Assembly (NCBI RefSeq): GCF_000149955.1
Contig: NC_030990.1
Location: 2,934,627 to 2,998,626, forward strand
Length of the DNA stretch: 64,000 nt
Reading direction: 5' to 3'
Origin: Fusarium oxysporum f. sp. lycopersici 4287
Taxonomy: Eukaryota > Ascomycota > Sordariomycetes > Hypocreales > Nectriaceae
In this document: positions 22,569 through 33,500 of the stretch, piece after piece
How the letters are laid out: each line of letters begins with the position of its first letter
Numbering within the stretch: position 1 is the stretch's first letter
Translations under genes and position numbers: made by a program
Notes under the pieces: model-generated
Databases searched by the model: none
What the model was told of the DNA's origin: nothing
Seen by the model: only the letters and a program-made list of their open reading frames with translations

Positions 22569-24844
22569 TTAAGCAGGCGACTTGTTAGGAGGGGCAGAAC
22601 CACCGTTCTGGCGACCATCTCCTCCACTAACTGAAAGTCCTCCAATGCCGCTGGAAAGGAAAGCAAAGGGGTCGTTCTCGGTATTGCCACCGTTGTTGTT
22701 GGCGTTATTGTTATAAAAGTTGTTAGATGGCCCACCAGATGCAGGCCCATTGGTGGCTGACTGGAACGCAGCCTCAGCAGCACGACTATCGAAAGGGCCA
22801 GCCGCATGGGAAGCAGGTCCAGATCCAAAACTGCCGTGAGTGTTCAGGGAGCTAGGGTAAGCGGCAGCACCACCTCCGAGACCCGAGGGAAGGTAGTGGC
22901 TGGGAGGGCCTCCAAAGTGTTGTTGATTGTAGCCACCACCGGAGCCGCCGAAGGAGCTACCAGAGCCGAATGGTCCGGGTCCTGGAGCACCTCCCATGGA
23001 TCCCTGGTTCATCCCGTACTGAGAGGCATTGTCCATGGGAGAAGGGTATCCAGAATCAGCAACAACAGCTGCGCCTGCGCGGCTGGCACCACATCGAAGA
23101 CAGCAAACGTTCTTCGCGAAATTATGGTAGCCACAGACCTCGTTACCACACTTCCAGTCACCGGCACGGAAAGGCACCACACCGCTACCGCCCATACGAC
23201 CACCGCCATGACCCATAGGCCCGTGGTGACCACCATGAGGAGGGGGGGGCATCATAGCAGGAGGTCCGTAACCATATCCACCACCGTAATTGTTGTTGCC
23301 GCCGCCCATATCGTTCGAAGGGCCGGCGCCGACAGCAGGGAACGAGCATCGGAAGCAAGCAGTTCGACGCTGGAAGTTGGAGAACCCGCAAGAAGGGCAG
23401 GTCCAGTCACCAGGCCTAGGGCGGTTCTTGCTAGGAGGGAACGGAGTCAGTATGTCCTGAGCGCGGTCGAGGACACGGCTGGAGGAGGGCGAGACCTCAA
23501 TGGCCTTCTCATTAAGGGCACGACCATTCATACAAAGGCTCTCAGCGGCCTATAACTGGTTAGCATGACAGATAACACATGTTGGCAACAAGAAGATGGA
23601 AATGGCGCAAGATGAGACTTGATGAGGGAACTATTAGACTTACCTCCTCATGAGAAGAGAATACAGCAAATCCGGTGCCGGTGGGCTTATGCTGTTCAGG
23701 GGTTCGAAGAGTCCAGAATGCAATGGGTCGGCCACCGAACTGAGTGAACCAACTTTCGAGCTCGGACTGAGTAGTATCGTGGGGAAGTCCCGACATGTGA
23801 AGAACCTTGCTCCTCTCCGAGAGAAAAGCTCGAACATCGGCCCGGGCATCCATGGGCCGAGTCAAGACATCGGGATGCTCCTGGGGAGGCTGCGACTTAC
23901 GAATCAACCCCCGGAGGACTCGGGCAAGAGTGACAGCCTCTTCCATCGCACGTCGTGGCGAGGCAGGAGCAAGAGCCTGGAGGTGGAATGGAAGGTTGTG
24001 CTTAATCGGAGCACTCGACTGAACGGGCTCAACTTCGAGAGCGGCGCAAATGTTGGAAAGCATCGAAGGTCCGAATGGCAGAGACTCAGGGTGGTGTTGC
24101 TGCCAGCGCTGGTACTCGGTGCGGAGATCGAAAGTGCGTGAGTGCTGCAAGTAAGGAGGGAGAACCACAGCCTTGTCGCGGGCTTCGCGAGGCAGCTGAA
24201 CACGGAGATCCCATGCGTCAAGAGTGACGAAGACGAAATCGAGGTTCTTGGAGGTTAAGTACTCGGTAGCGAATGTATCGAATCGGGTGATAGCGTCTCT
24301 AAAGGTACCAGCGTTTCGAACATGCTCCCAAGTCAAGGTTGTCAGGCTCGCTGCGAAAACAGTGGGTTAGCTAAAATATTTTACCTCGACATGAATGGCC
24401 AGCAATATTGGGTTTTGGCATTTGGGCAATTGTCTGGACGAAAGAGAGCAGCGTGGAGCATATGTAATGGAAAAGGTGAGCCATTAGCGTAAGAAAACTT
24501 ACTGCAGAGGGGCGTAATTGGAGTATTGACGGGCTTGACGAGGACGCTCTCATGAGTAATCTGGCAGTGACAAGGCTAGTCAGCAGTCTGTGTGTTATAT
24601 GGAAGCATTGAATGCTTTTGGAGGAGAATTTGGAACACAAGGAAAATTTTGGGGGGGTTTTTGGCTGGGGCAGGGTGGTGTTTCTCACCTCCTCAAGTGA
24701 GTTTGCGTCGACCAGGATCCAACCAAGCTCAATTACTTCGGCCGAGTCTTTTGTCACATAAACGCCGTGCTCGTCGCAGGTAGTCGCAACATGGATGACA
24801 ACATATCGATCGATGTTAAGCTGAGGAAGTTGTTGTGAGGCCAT
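22569..24844 (-). CDS. NRP1: NRP1-like RNA-binding protein (pseudo-exonuclease, RRM, two RanBP2 zinc fingers)
   Basis: Four exons, 24844-24689, 24560-24503, 24350-23644 and 23549-22569, give 633 residues. Order: an exonuclease-fold region (about 10-230), an RRM (about 254-340, KVLHMSGLPHDTTQSELESW then GTGFAVFSSHEEAAESLCMN), zinc finger 1 (354-375, GDWTCPSCGFSNFQRRTACF), zinc finger 2 (437-460, GDWKCGNEVCGYHNF), then a G/N/S-rich tail. This layout matches fungal Nrp1 (asparagine-rich protein), a stress-granule RNA-binding protein in yeast. The fold that would be a DEDD nuclease reads VVIHVATTC where active enzymes have D-x-E, so two metal ligands are replaced by His and Ala and the domain is probably inactive. 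The zinc fingers should bind single-stranded RNA. Confidence 0.88.
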
Positions 24845-27800
24845 ATTCGCGACGGAATCGCTCGGACGAGGGTCGGCTGCGAGTTTGGGAGGTAAGAAGA
24901 ATCAGTATCTGATTTGCTGGCAGCGCAGACGAGACGGCAGCGGCGAACTACAAGGGGATCTCGTGGATTCCTTGAGATCGTCGTAGTGATAAACACTCGA
25001 AAGGCAAAGAAATATTATGTGCAACTAGCCCGTGGCCCGGCCAGCTCGCGATGAAAGAGGTAGAAAGGTATACGTGAGGTGGGTGAGCGGGAAGTTGACG
25101 GGAAGCGGAACGGATGTGGATGTGGCCAGTAGTTGAAATGGCAGCTTCCAGCCTTCAGGGGAGTTGGTGCCAAACACGAAATGGGCCTGAGGCGGGTGCT
25201 TTCTCTCCTAGGGGATCAGGCCCCGTAGGTAATGTAGTGGAGAATGTCAGCACACGCTACCAGGTTATTTAAAGAGCCGGCCATGAATGAAGGGCGATTG
25301 TTCAACTTCATGGGCAGCATAGCATATCGTTAGGTCATAAGAGATTATCTGTGGAAGGCGGATTCTGCAATCAGTTGGCAGATATCGTTCTTGGAGGCGT
25401 TAAAAATGCCTATTGCTATCGAAGCTCAAACTTTCAAGTAAGTTCTGCTATCAACCTGTCGATGTTGGCCTTTCTTGAGCACTCAGGCTGCTTTGCGTTG
25501 AGAATTGGGAGCCACAGTCACCTGCAAGGGGAAACACAGCTTCAACACCTACCTTACAGTAGCTAGGTAGTACTTTGAAATAGCGGACTATACACGGGAG
25601 CCATCTCATGATGTCCAGATACTCTTCTAATCCAGACACCTTTGTGGCTCAGAATGAGGTGTCCCGGTAAACCCCTATACTTACCTAAGCTATTCACCGT
25701 TGAAGTCAATTGACGAAGGCAAGGCTTGAACTGGCCAATGTTCCGTAAACGTTGTTGACCTGATGATAACTTCTGGGTGTTCAAAGCGCTTGACTTCGAA
25801 AGGCTGCTCTCGGTTTCCTTGCCCGAGGTATCTTACCTAGGTACCTCACGAAGCTTTTTTGTTAATAAATGAACATGTTCCGGCTCGTACCTCCTCAACG
25901 TGTGATAATGAAGTGTTAAATGACCCTGACACAGCCGCTCTTGAATTGGGACAATTTCTAAGCCAGCTTGAAAATCTTCACTTTCCGATGCGTCCGAATC
26001 CTACCACCTCAAACTCGGCTTGATAGTTCGAAACTTGCCATTCCGCTCAACACATCAATATCGTCATGAATAGGTAGTATAAGGTACCTTCGCCAAGACT
26101 ACAAGTAACCCTACCGCCCATACTCCACGTTTTTGACAGTTCGTAATTCGTCCTCCCAACCCTTCCATGCACCTCAGTAAAAGCTGGGCAGCCTTTTACC
26201 CAACCCGCTGATTTCTCGCAGCGACCGCGCGTACCATTACCAACCACATTTCACGGTGCATATGCATGACTGAGGTACCGAGGAAAAGGAATGGATGTGA
26301 AGTTGCTGTGCTAGATTCGAGACGCATTGATGATAATACTCCAGCAACTCAATTCAATGCCTCTGAGGTTTGAGTTCCATGTGAACAGACTGACAGATTC
26401 GTAACGGTAATCTAACGTACTATAGTTAGAAATGGTCAACCGCGGACACTGTTGTGGCTGCTCGACTAACAGCAATCTCCGCTCAGCCAGGGCGAAAGCC
26501 AACAGTACAGTGTCAGCCTCATTATCGGAGCCTGCTCCGACCTCGATTCTGTTCTGCTGCCACTGATTCAACTAGACAATGCGCTCTTCAAACGCTTATT
26601 CACACTCATCTGCCTTGCGCTTTGTCGCATTTTAATAATTACCTTACTAGTTACCATAAGAATAGCAGAAATCCATCATCAGTCAGGCAGGATGGCCTAG
26701 CACACGACAAAGTCCCACCCGTGCGCGGACACAGATTTACCGCCTGAGGTGAGGCGTCATCAACCTCGCTCCAGCTACATCAGTCAGTCCACAATGATGT
26801 AGACCCCTCTCACCTCTTCTCTTTTCTGCTGCCATTTGACTTTGGATCTTCCTAATGCTGAGTTGATCAAAGTAAACCTCGTTGAGTAGCCTAACTTGCC
26901 AGCGAATCATGTCTGCACATTACGTCTGCTGCGTTGTGTACTCTGTAATAATGTCCAAGGTTGATTGATGAGCCTGTTTTGCTGGGTAAACGTTGAGCGG
27001 CTTTACTACGTACAGGACGGACAACGTCGCTTATGAAGAGTAGGGGTCACAATCTATATTCTGGGTCCCAGGGCGAGGGCCGATAGCCAAGAAGTTCACC
27101 GAAACAGGCCGCAAGTCTTCGTAGTTCATATATGGTCTAAGGAGTTCTTGAGGCCAGGACGCAGATGAATCTAGTCCAACTTCTGAATGCTCCCAAATAG
27201 AGTAGCGAGATTATCTGACTACCTTAACCAATATTACCCCAGCTATAAATAGAACCCGGAAACGTCGTCCATCAATAACTTACTATTTTCTTTCGGGACC
27301 ACAGGGTTATAAAGGTCAGTCATACTAGAGTATCATGCCAGGCAAGGGGGTGACTCTAATGAGTTTCGGCTGGTGGCCAACAAGGATTGTAATAACACCA
27401 TTTACGGTATCAGTACCTCAGGTGCATCTTTAGAAAGGGCACGACGTTCATTGGCCAAAAGCTACTGGCGTGAAGGCAGAGGTGACCGAATCGAACACTC
27501 TGAGAAAAGCTGCTCATTCTTCCAACCAGAAGCGAAGACACGATACTGTAATATACCTATATATATTATTCTTTAAGCAAAAGCATTTCGTATTTACATT
27601 CCACTACACCGTGGCATACTGTTGAGCCATATTTTCTTGTACTTTGATTCTTTCTTTCCTTCTTTATTATGTGAAGGTGACCAGGTAACGGAAGGGTACT
27701 TTTTGATCATGGAGAGTCTGTCTCTCCTCCTCAATCTAAGCCAGTGATGAGACTAGGTACCTAGGTGAGTTTTCAACTTCCACAATAATCGATGAGTGAC

Positions 27801-28684
27801 GAGCAGCTCGTCTGAAATAAACGACCTGTCCCCTGGAGCTCAGCCACCTCCTTCGCCTTGGGAACCGGACTTTCGCTGTTGATACCTATTAGCCACAAAC
27901 ACCTTCTGACACAGCTCATCACATGTTCGCACATTGATGCACCTTTTCAACGCAGCACTGGCTAGGGAGGATGGGTATGTAAGAACCATTGCAACTCTAC
28001 GTTCCACTGAAGTGCTAATCAAGACAGGAACCGCTGTGATATGAACAACATGATGCAGGTGATAGTGACATTCTGAGCATTGTCGCGTTTGGTGGTGGTC
28101 TACAGTGGCCTAACCTCTTGTGCTGTTGGTAATTGGTTAGAATCACTGGTGAATGATTTAATAGGTCAGCGACAATAGTTTCCTCATGTCAAAGATCTTA
28201 CGCACTTCTGATAATAATGCCTGGGAATTACATTGCATGCTATGTCGTTCAGTAAGTCATGCTAAGGTCGGTCTCCTGGACTCGAATATCAAGCTCGGGA
28301 TCGATCTCTTTTCGTAGAAAATCACTCTACTGTAGTAGGTACCAGGGTATGGGCTGCTGTTGGAGGCTTGGCCACAAGACGGTTTCTTGGGATTTGTCAC
28401 GGCAAATTTTATGCCGACGTGGCCTACGTCATAGCTTCCCTGGCGTTACAATCAAGAATACCTATGTATCTAGATGTTCGTGACAGGTAGCGAAGGCCTC
28501 ATTACTTGGTATTATTTACGTGGCGCGCATTTTCGACGACTTCTGCGACGACCCTACTTGTTTATTTTCTCTCTCTTTCAGTTACATTTTCTCTCAGCTA
28601 TCAAAACGAGAACTTGCGACTTCTTGAGTCACCGACACAACTACCTCTAAACTTCTCTCAACCTTGCATTAACAGGTTGCAACC
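24845..28684. other. Gene-free block, 3.8 kb
   Basis: No supported gene on either strand. The open frames are all under 100 codons and none has a domain or a convincing splice partner. The left 500 bases should contain the NRP1 promoter; the right end (28500-28684) has a CT-rich leader (CTCTCTCTTTCAGTTACATTTTCTC) that belongs to PMP3. Palindromes built on ACCTAGGT occur at 25834-25846 and 27754-27766. A non-coding transcript cannot be excluded. Confidence 0.5.
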
Positions 28685-29078
28685 ATGGGTGCTATTTCTG
28701 CCGTCTTCCTTATCCTCATCACGATTTTCTGTCAGTCACAGACTCCTCCTGATCGCACAATGCAAAGCAAAACTAATGTAGTCGCAGTCCCTCCCATCGG
28801 CGTCTGGGCCGTTGCAGGATGTGGAATGGGTATGCAACATCTCTTTATCTGGCTGCACTCACATGCTGACTTTCTCAGATCTGTTCATCAACATCTGCTT
28901 GACCCTTCTTGGCTTCCTTCCAGGTCATATCCACGCCTTCTACCTTGAGTACATCTACTACGACCGCCGAGAACAGGCGCGCGAGGGTCGTTTTGCGACT
29001 GGACCTGCGCCTGGCATTTACTCCGACAACGTGCAGACTGGCGGACAGGGCTATGGAACAATGGGACGCGCAGCATAA
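28685..29078 (+). CDS. PMP3: Plasma membrane proteolipid Pmp3 (UPF0057/RCI2 family)
   Basis: Three short exons, 28685-28730, 28788-28829 and 28879-29078, give 95 residues. It has the two membrane helices of the family: AISAVFLILITIFFPPIGVW, then DLFINICLTLLGFLPGHIHAFYLEY. Homologues regulate membrane potential and cation tolerance in yeast and are stress-induced. The tail after IYYDRREQ is hydrophilic and about 40 residues long, longer than yeast Pmp3 (55 residues in total). Such extended forms occur in filamentous fungi. Introns use GTCAGT and GTATGC donors with GCAG/TCAG acceptors, and both junctions fall inside conserved family sequence, which supports the model. Confidence 0.95.
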
Positions 29079-31080
29079 AATGAATAGAAGTTGGTGGTAA
29101 TCGACTCTAGTTATTGGCTGTCTTGGAATTCAGGCGAAGTTGTTTGCATCAACTGGGTGTTGCATATTCGCCGACATCGGCAGCGATAAAGGTGGTGCAA
29201 GGAGCTGATGCCTGCCTAACCTTTGGGTTATATACAGGGTGATGTGGTTTGTTGTTAAATCAACTGGTCTGGTGTGAGAATGGTGACGCAGTGTCAATAC
29301 GATATTAGTACGCTGATGTCGAAAGACATGTGGTACGTCTTAGAGAATGTTGAATTCAAGTTGGATTTCGATATTCGTCCATGCTGGTAAAGGGAAGGGG
29401 TTGAAACTCCAATCATAGAGAGAGGATACCACAACGCCTGTATGTATAGTCCGTATTATTAAATATCTCTGTATGTAGAATCGAATAACATTAGGAACGT
29501 AGTGGGAACTAATGTACAAAGTTTGCTGCGCAATGACTTGGAGGTGTGAGTTGTCCGCCTTGGCTATTTCTGCATGTGCATAGATACGTGCCTGTTATTC
29601 ATACTAAAACTACAAATGTACCGTCCTGCAGCCAGTACATATGTTGTGCCAACCTATTTGCCAGGAATGGTTTCAAATATACCATAGACACCGACACACG
29701 ATCCAATGGGTAGCTCCTAGTTCGTAGGTTTATCGTTTGTTAGTTTTGTCAGAGTTGGTAGGAATAAACCCAGCTTTCGACAGGCTGTATATCTGTGAGC
29801 AATGAATATTCTCATCGAGGTGGTTCAGGGTAAATAGGGATATGTTGCCGAGAGCTACATAATAGATGCAAGCCAATGAGAGACAATGCGGGGACGTCGC
29901 CCGAGACGAGCTTGATCCTTTCACTGAGTGCCTAATTATCGACAGCCACGACACTCATGCATAAGGGCCAAATTTGGGTTGTCCTGATTGGCTTTGCTAC
30001 TTCCTATAAGCCTCAAGAATCAATATCAATGGACCTGGAGGGAAAAGCAACGAAACGCATGTGAGAGAAAAGATCCCCTCTTCTTTCCTTTATTTTCTAA
30101 GTCACCTATTGCTCTTGCAGCTTGCTCTCTTAGATACAGTGTTGCGAAGTAAGGTAGCTTCAAGTTAGAGGCCTGCCTGACTGTACAGCCAGCATTCCAT
30201 TCTCCTCAACATTGGAGGTACCAACTGGACAGGCTCTCTACCTGACTTATTACCTCTCCTCTCCTCTTCCTGCAATCTCATCATCTATCAACTCTCATCC
30301 CACATCTCCACCAAGAACAAACTAAACCCCTTCCTTGTCTTACCACGCCGTATTTGTAGCCGAAGAGTGCCATACTGTGCTTTTTGCTACTGTCGCATCT
30401 CCTGCATCCCCATCCATCGACCCACTGCACCGCGTATTGCATCAACGGCTCGACCGTCAGCCAAGACAAGACGAGGCAAGACAAGACAAAATCAAACCAG
30501 ACTTCATGGTTTTACGTTTTCTTGCCTTGCTGGCTCCCATCACTCGCCATTCATTGTTCTAGCTGGCCAATTCACATAGCCTCTGGGGTTGATGCGCCAA
30601 ATTGTTCGGAGCACATCTTTCCTGACATATGTACCTTGCTACACACTACCAGCCTAGGAGCTAGTCCAAAGGTAGTTTTCTACACTTGCTTCTTTACCGC
30701 TGCCTTTGCAGCTAATCCCCGGGACACCTTGCATAGGTATCCTAGACCGACTGTTGACCACGACAATCATCATCCCAACAGCTTCCCCATTTCAGCGTTC
30801 GCTTGCCACCCTCAAGTGTACACGTCTGTACAGATACTAGCTACAAGCCCATATGCAAAGCTCGAGTATAGTACCTTATCGTCCTGCCGCTTCGGAGCAT
30901 CCAATGCCCGCCCCAATTGGTGCACACCTGGGGTGACATTTGCGCTTGACCCGAATCAACACCTCGCTCTATCGCCTCCAACTCCTATACTTGTATACAA
31001 AGACAAGCACAACACACACACTCTCTCTCATACTATATATATATATATATATATACGGAGTCAGGTCCCAATTCTCCATC
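29079..31080. promoter_or_regulatory. Intergenic and probable long leader of the 31081 gene
   Basis: About 2 kb. The left part is PMP3 3' sequence and empty DNA. Around 30240-30330 the + strand turns strongly CT-rich and then CAA-rich (CCTCTCCTCTCCTCTTCC), which looks like a transcription start. If so, the following gene has a leader of roughly 780 bases, with at least two upstream ATG frames at 30505 and 30590. Tandem AGACAAGAC-like units occur at 30463-30495. Confidence 0.4.
31012..31055. repeat. Compound AC/CT/TA microsatellite
   Basis: A short AC run (31012-31020), a CT run (31021-31029) and eleven TA units (31034-31055) sit directly before the ATG at 31081. The TA run is too close to the start codon to be an ordinary TATA box for this gene, unless transcription starts inside the frame. 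Confidence 0.9.
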
Positions 31081-32595
31081 ATGCGATCCCCTTCTCCAGA
31101 GGAGCCCCCCCAGCCGCCCCAAATCCATCAACACAAACCATCTCGACATCACGCCTCCACGTCGACCTCATCAACACTGGCCCTCAGCAAACCACGTCCA
31201 CACTCTCTTCAATTCTCCTTCCCACCCCTATTCCAGACGAACGCCTCATCGACGAGCCTGGTGCCCTCAACTGCAGAGGGAAAGCCTATTCCTGTTGACA
31301 ATTCCACTGCTGAGCATCGAACGTCAGCTCTTCGAGAGTTGAATTCCAATTTTCCCACTCGTCATCGATACGCACAGTCTACTGGTGCCCAGAGCAGTAC
31401 CTATTCGCAGCCTGTGATCGTGCGAAGTTACTACGCCCCTGTACCAGCACATCCTGCGGACAGAGGAGTCATTGTTGTCAACGGTCGAGGGCACCGCTCA
31501 GCACTATCAGAGAGTAGCGGCCCTTCAGCTTTCGTACGACGAGTACTGCCTTTTGGTACAGGTTCTGCCTCGGTCCGGAATGGAATCACGGGTACAATGG
31601 CGAGAAACCGAACAAAGAAACGACTCGAGAATGAACCAGAGGAGCCAAAACTTCCATCTGTCGAAGCCTTCCGCTTCAAAAGCTTTATGGCCAATCTAGA
31701 AGACCAGAGTGGCGGTACTGATATAAATGCTGATCTGGACCGTATCGCAGAGATCTGTGCTAAATCACGATACTCTCTTAGCAACCAGTATGAAGTTCAT
31801 TATGCCCCCCATGGCTCAGGCTCGTCTTTTATGGCTCCAGCTGTCGAGAGCCAGGAGGCTCAGGGACCCACTCTTCAAGCTGTGTCATCCGATGATGAGA
31901 GGAACATCAACCGATCTAGAAAACGACCGATGGGCGTGAGGAGGAACAGCAGAGCCATGGGAACATTGGAGACCATAATGTCATCGAGTAGATCATCGGA
32001 TGAGGATAAATCAAAGAAGAAGTCCGCTGCAGAGATTGCCGAGGACGTTCGCGGCAGAGCCGCACAAAAAGGGTCCAGCAAACACGGATCATCGGTCTCG
32101 TCTGAAGGAGGAGCCAGCGAGAACGTGTTTCTGGAAGAGGAGGATGTCAGACAACGGTCACCTCGTCAAAAACGGTCTGGTTCATTGGCCCTTATTGATG
32201 GCAATCGGCTGAGCATGCACCTCAATGATTTGGAATCGAGTCGACCCACGGCTGCTGGTCTTGTCAGTGAGCCTGCCTTACCTCAAACATCAAGCAGCCA
32301 ACTCGAAATCCGAACAGCACCTGAGGTAACAAACAAAGACCATCCTCCTGGTTTACCAAAGAAGTGTCTCGCAGCCACAGAAGGACTTGATCAGCCGGTT
32401 GTCCATGGCTCTATATCTGCAATCGAGACATCTAACCAAAGGAGCAATTTGATGTCCACGCTTAGTGGTTGGATGAGTTGGCGTTCGTCTGATACTTTGC
32501 CAACGACTAAGGGCCGTGCGGAGGGTAGTCTACGTGAGCTTCTGAAAACTCGAGATATCAAAGGAAAAGGTGTCGAGACGGCGGCGTATCAGTAA
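31081..32595 (+). CDS. Disordered protein of unknown function
   Basis: One exon, 504 residues, starting MRSPSPEEPPQPPQ. I do not recognise a domain. It is rich in S, R, P and E and mostly low in hydrophobic residues. A short ordered stretch, LPSVEAFRFKSFMANLEDQ to AEICAKSRYSLSNQYEVHYA (about residues 197-244), and a C-terminal NLMSTLSGWMSWRSS are the best candidates for conserved motifs. Basic clusters (RTKKRLENEPEE, RKRPMGVRRNS) could be nuclear signals or phosphorylation sites. The frame is long and unbroken, codon use matches the neighbours, and it sits behind a typical CT-rich promoter. The gene is therefore probably real, though lineage-restricted. Confidence 0.75.
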   Translation: MRSPSPEEPPQPPQIHQHKPSRHHASTSTSSTLALSKPRPHSLQFSFPPLFQTNASSTSLVPSTAEGKPIPVDNSTAEHRTSALRELNSNFPTRHRYAQSTGAQSSTYSQPVIVRSYYAPVPAHPADRGVIVVNGRGHRSALSESSGPSAFVRRVLPFGTGSASVRNGITGTMARNRTKKRLENEPEEPKLPSVEAFRFKSFMANLEDQSGGTDINADLDRIAEICAKSRYSLSNQYEVHYAPHGSGSSFMAPAVESQEAQGPTLQAVSSDDERNINRSRKRPMGVRRNSRAMGTLETIMSSSRSSDEDKSKKKSAAEIAEDVRGRAAQKGSSKHGSSVSSEGGASENVFLEEEDVRQRSPRQKRSGSLALIDGNRLSMHLNDLESSRPTAAGLVSEPALPQTSSSQLEIRTAPEVTNKDHPPGLPKKCLAATEGLDQPVVHGSISAIETSNQRSNLMSTLSGWMSWRSSDTLPTTKGRAEGSLRELLKTRDIKGKGVETAAYQ

Positions 32596-33500
32596 CGAAG
32601 AAGCTCAAACAAGAGGAACACAGCACTCTTGCTTAAAGACATATCCGCATACTTAAAAAGGGCAGTTGGGTTGGGTATCCACCCAAGATTCAACGTCCAG
32701 CAATGATGTAACGAATTACTCACGATTTCACGAAACCAATAATGATATGATTAGGGATGGGACAGATACAGAGAAGTCAAAAGTTTGAGATCGTATGGTT
32801 TTCTCAGATCGAGTTGCCTATTGAAACTCCAAAAAAGGGTCGGCAACAGCAGCAAGATAACATTTGTACGATAGGACTTCCTCAATGACAATCCAAGATA
32901 GTAGGTAAGCTACAATACCGTTGACTGGCATGAGGAGTCTTAGGACTTGTCGCATATAAATTAGACCTCAATGATGCACTTAGCTGGCGGTGATTGTCTT
33001 CCCTGAGGATGGCTTAATACACATTAATGGGCTTTCGCTGTCTAATTTTCGCCCTTTGTCTTTGATTCACTGTCTTGGTCATTTCTATATAGCAACAATA
33101 CTTTGCCATGCCTTCGTCAAAAAGGAAATTCTGTCCCCCCTCTGTGACCACTGCCCATCCTGCGCCAATAGGCAGGATGCAAAAAACAAGGCCATGGAGC
33201 CGGCGAAAAAATCAGAAACCCATGCCAGCGCCCATGCATTATGCATGCTTCAGGTTCCAACATGATAAGTTATGAAGCCACTGAGACTCAAAAGAAACGA
33301 AGGATGACATATAAAAACAAAAACGCCAGTCCACTGATTTGGTCGCCTTGGCCTGTAGGGAGACGCCCAACAAGAGAATGGGAAACGTCAGATTGCCTAG
33401 AAGTCTCCTGCAGATGGCGTAATGCCGTCTATGTTCGAAAGTACCAGGTGTGAAGCCGAGGAGTAATCGTTTCGAGTTATAGATCAAGGTGTCATGAATA
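32596..33500. other. 3' intergenic between the 31081 gene and CTK1
   Basis: A convergent gap of 905 bases holding both 3' untranslated regions. It has no frame with domain signal. Confidence 0.5.

Noticed and set aside
27480..27510. A GTTCGATTC-like box on the - strand suggesting a tRNA T loop
   Set aside because: The flanking stems do not pair and no D arm or anticodon arm could be placed.
30384..31298. A 304-codon open frame overlapping the leader and start of the 31081 gene
   Set aside because: It opens at TTG, has no domain and a low-complexity composition, and most of it lies in CT- and A-rich leader DNA. Probably a chance frame.
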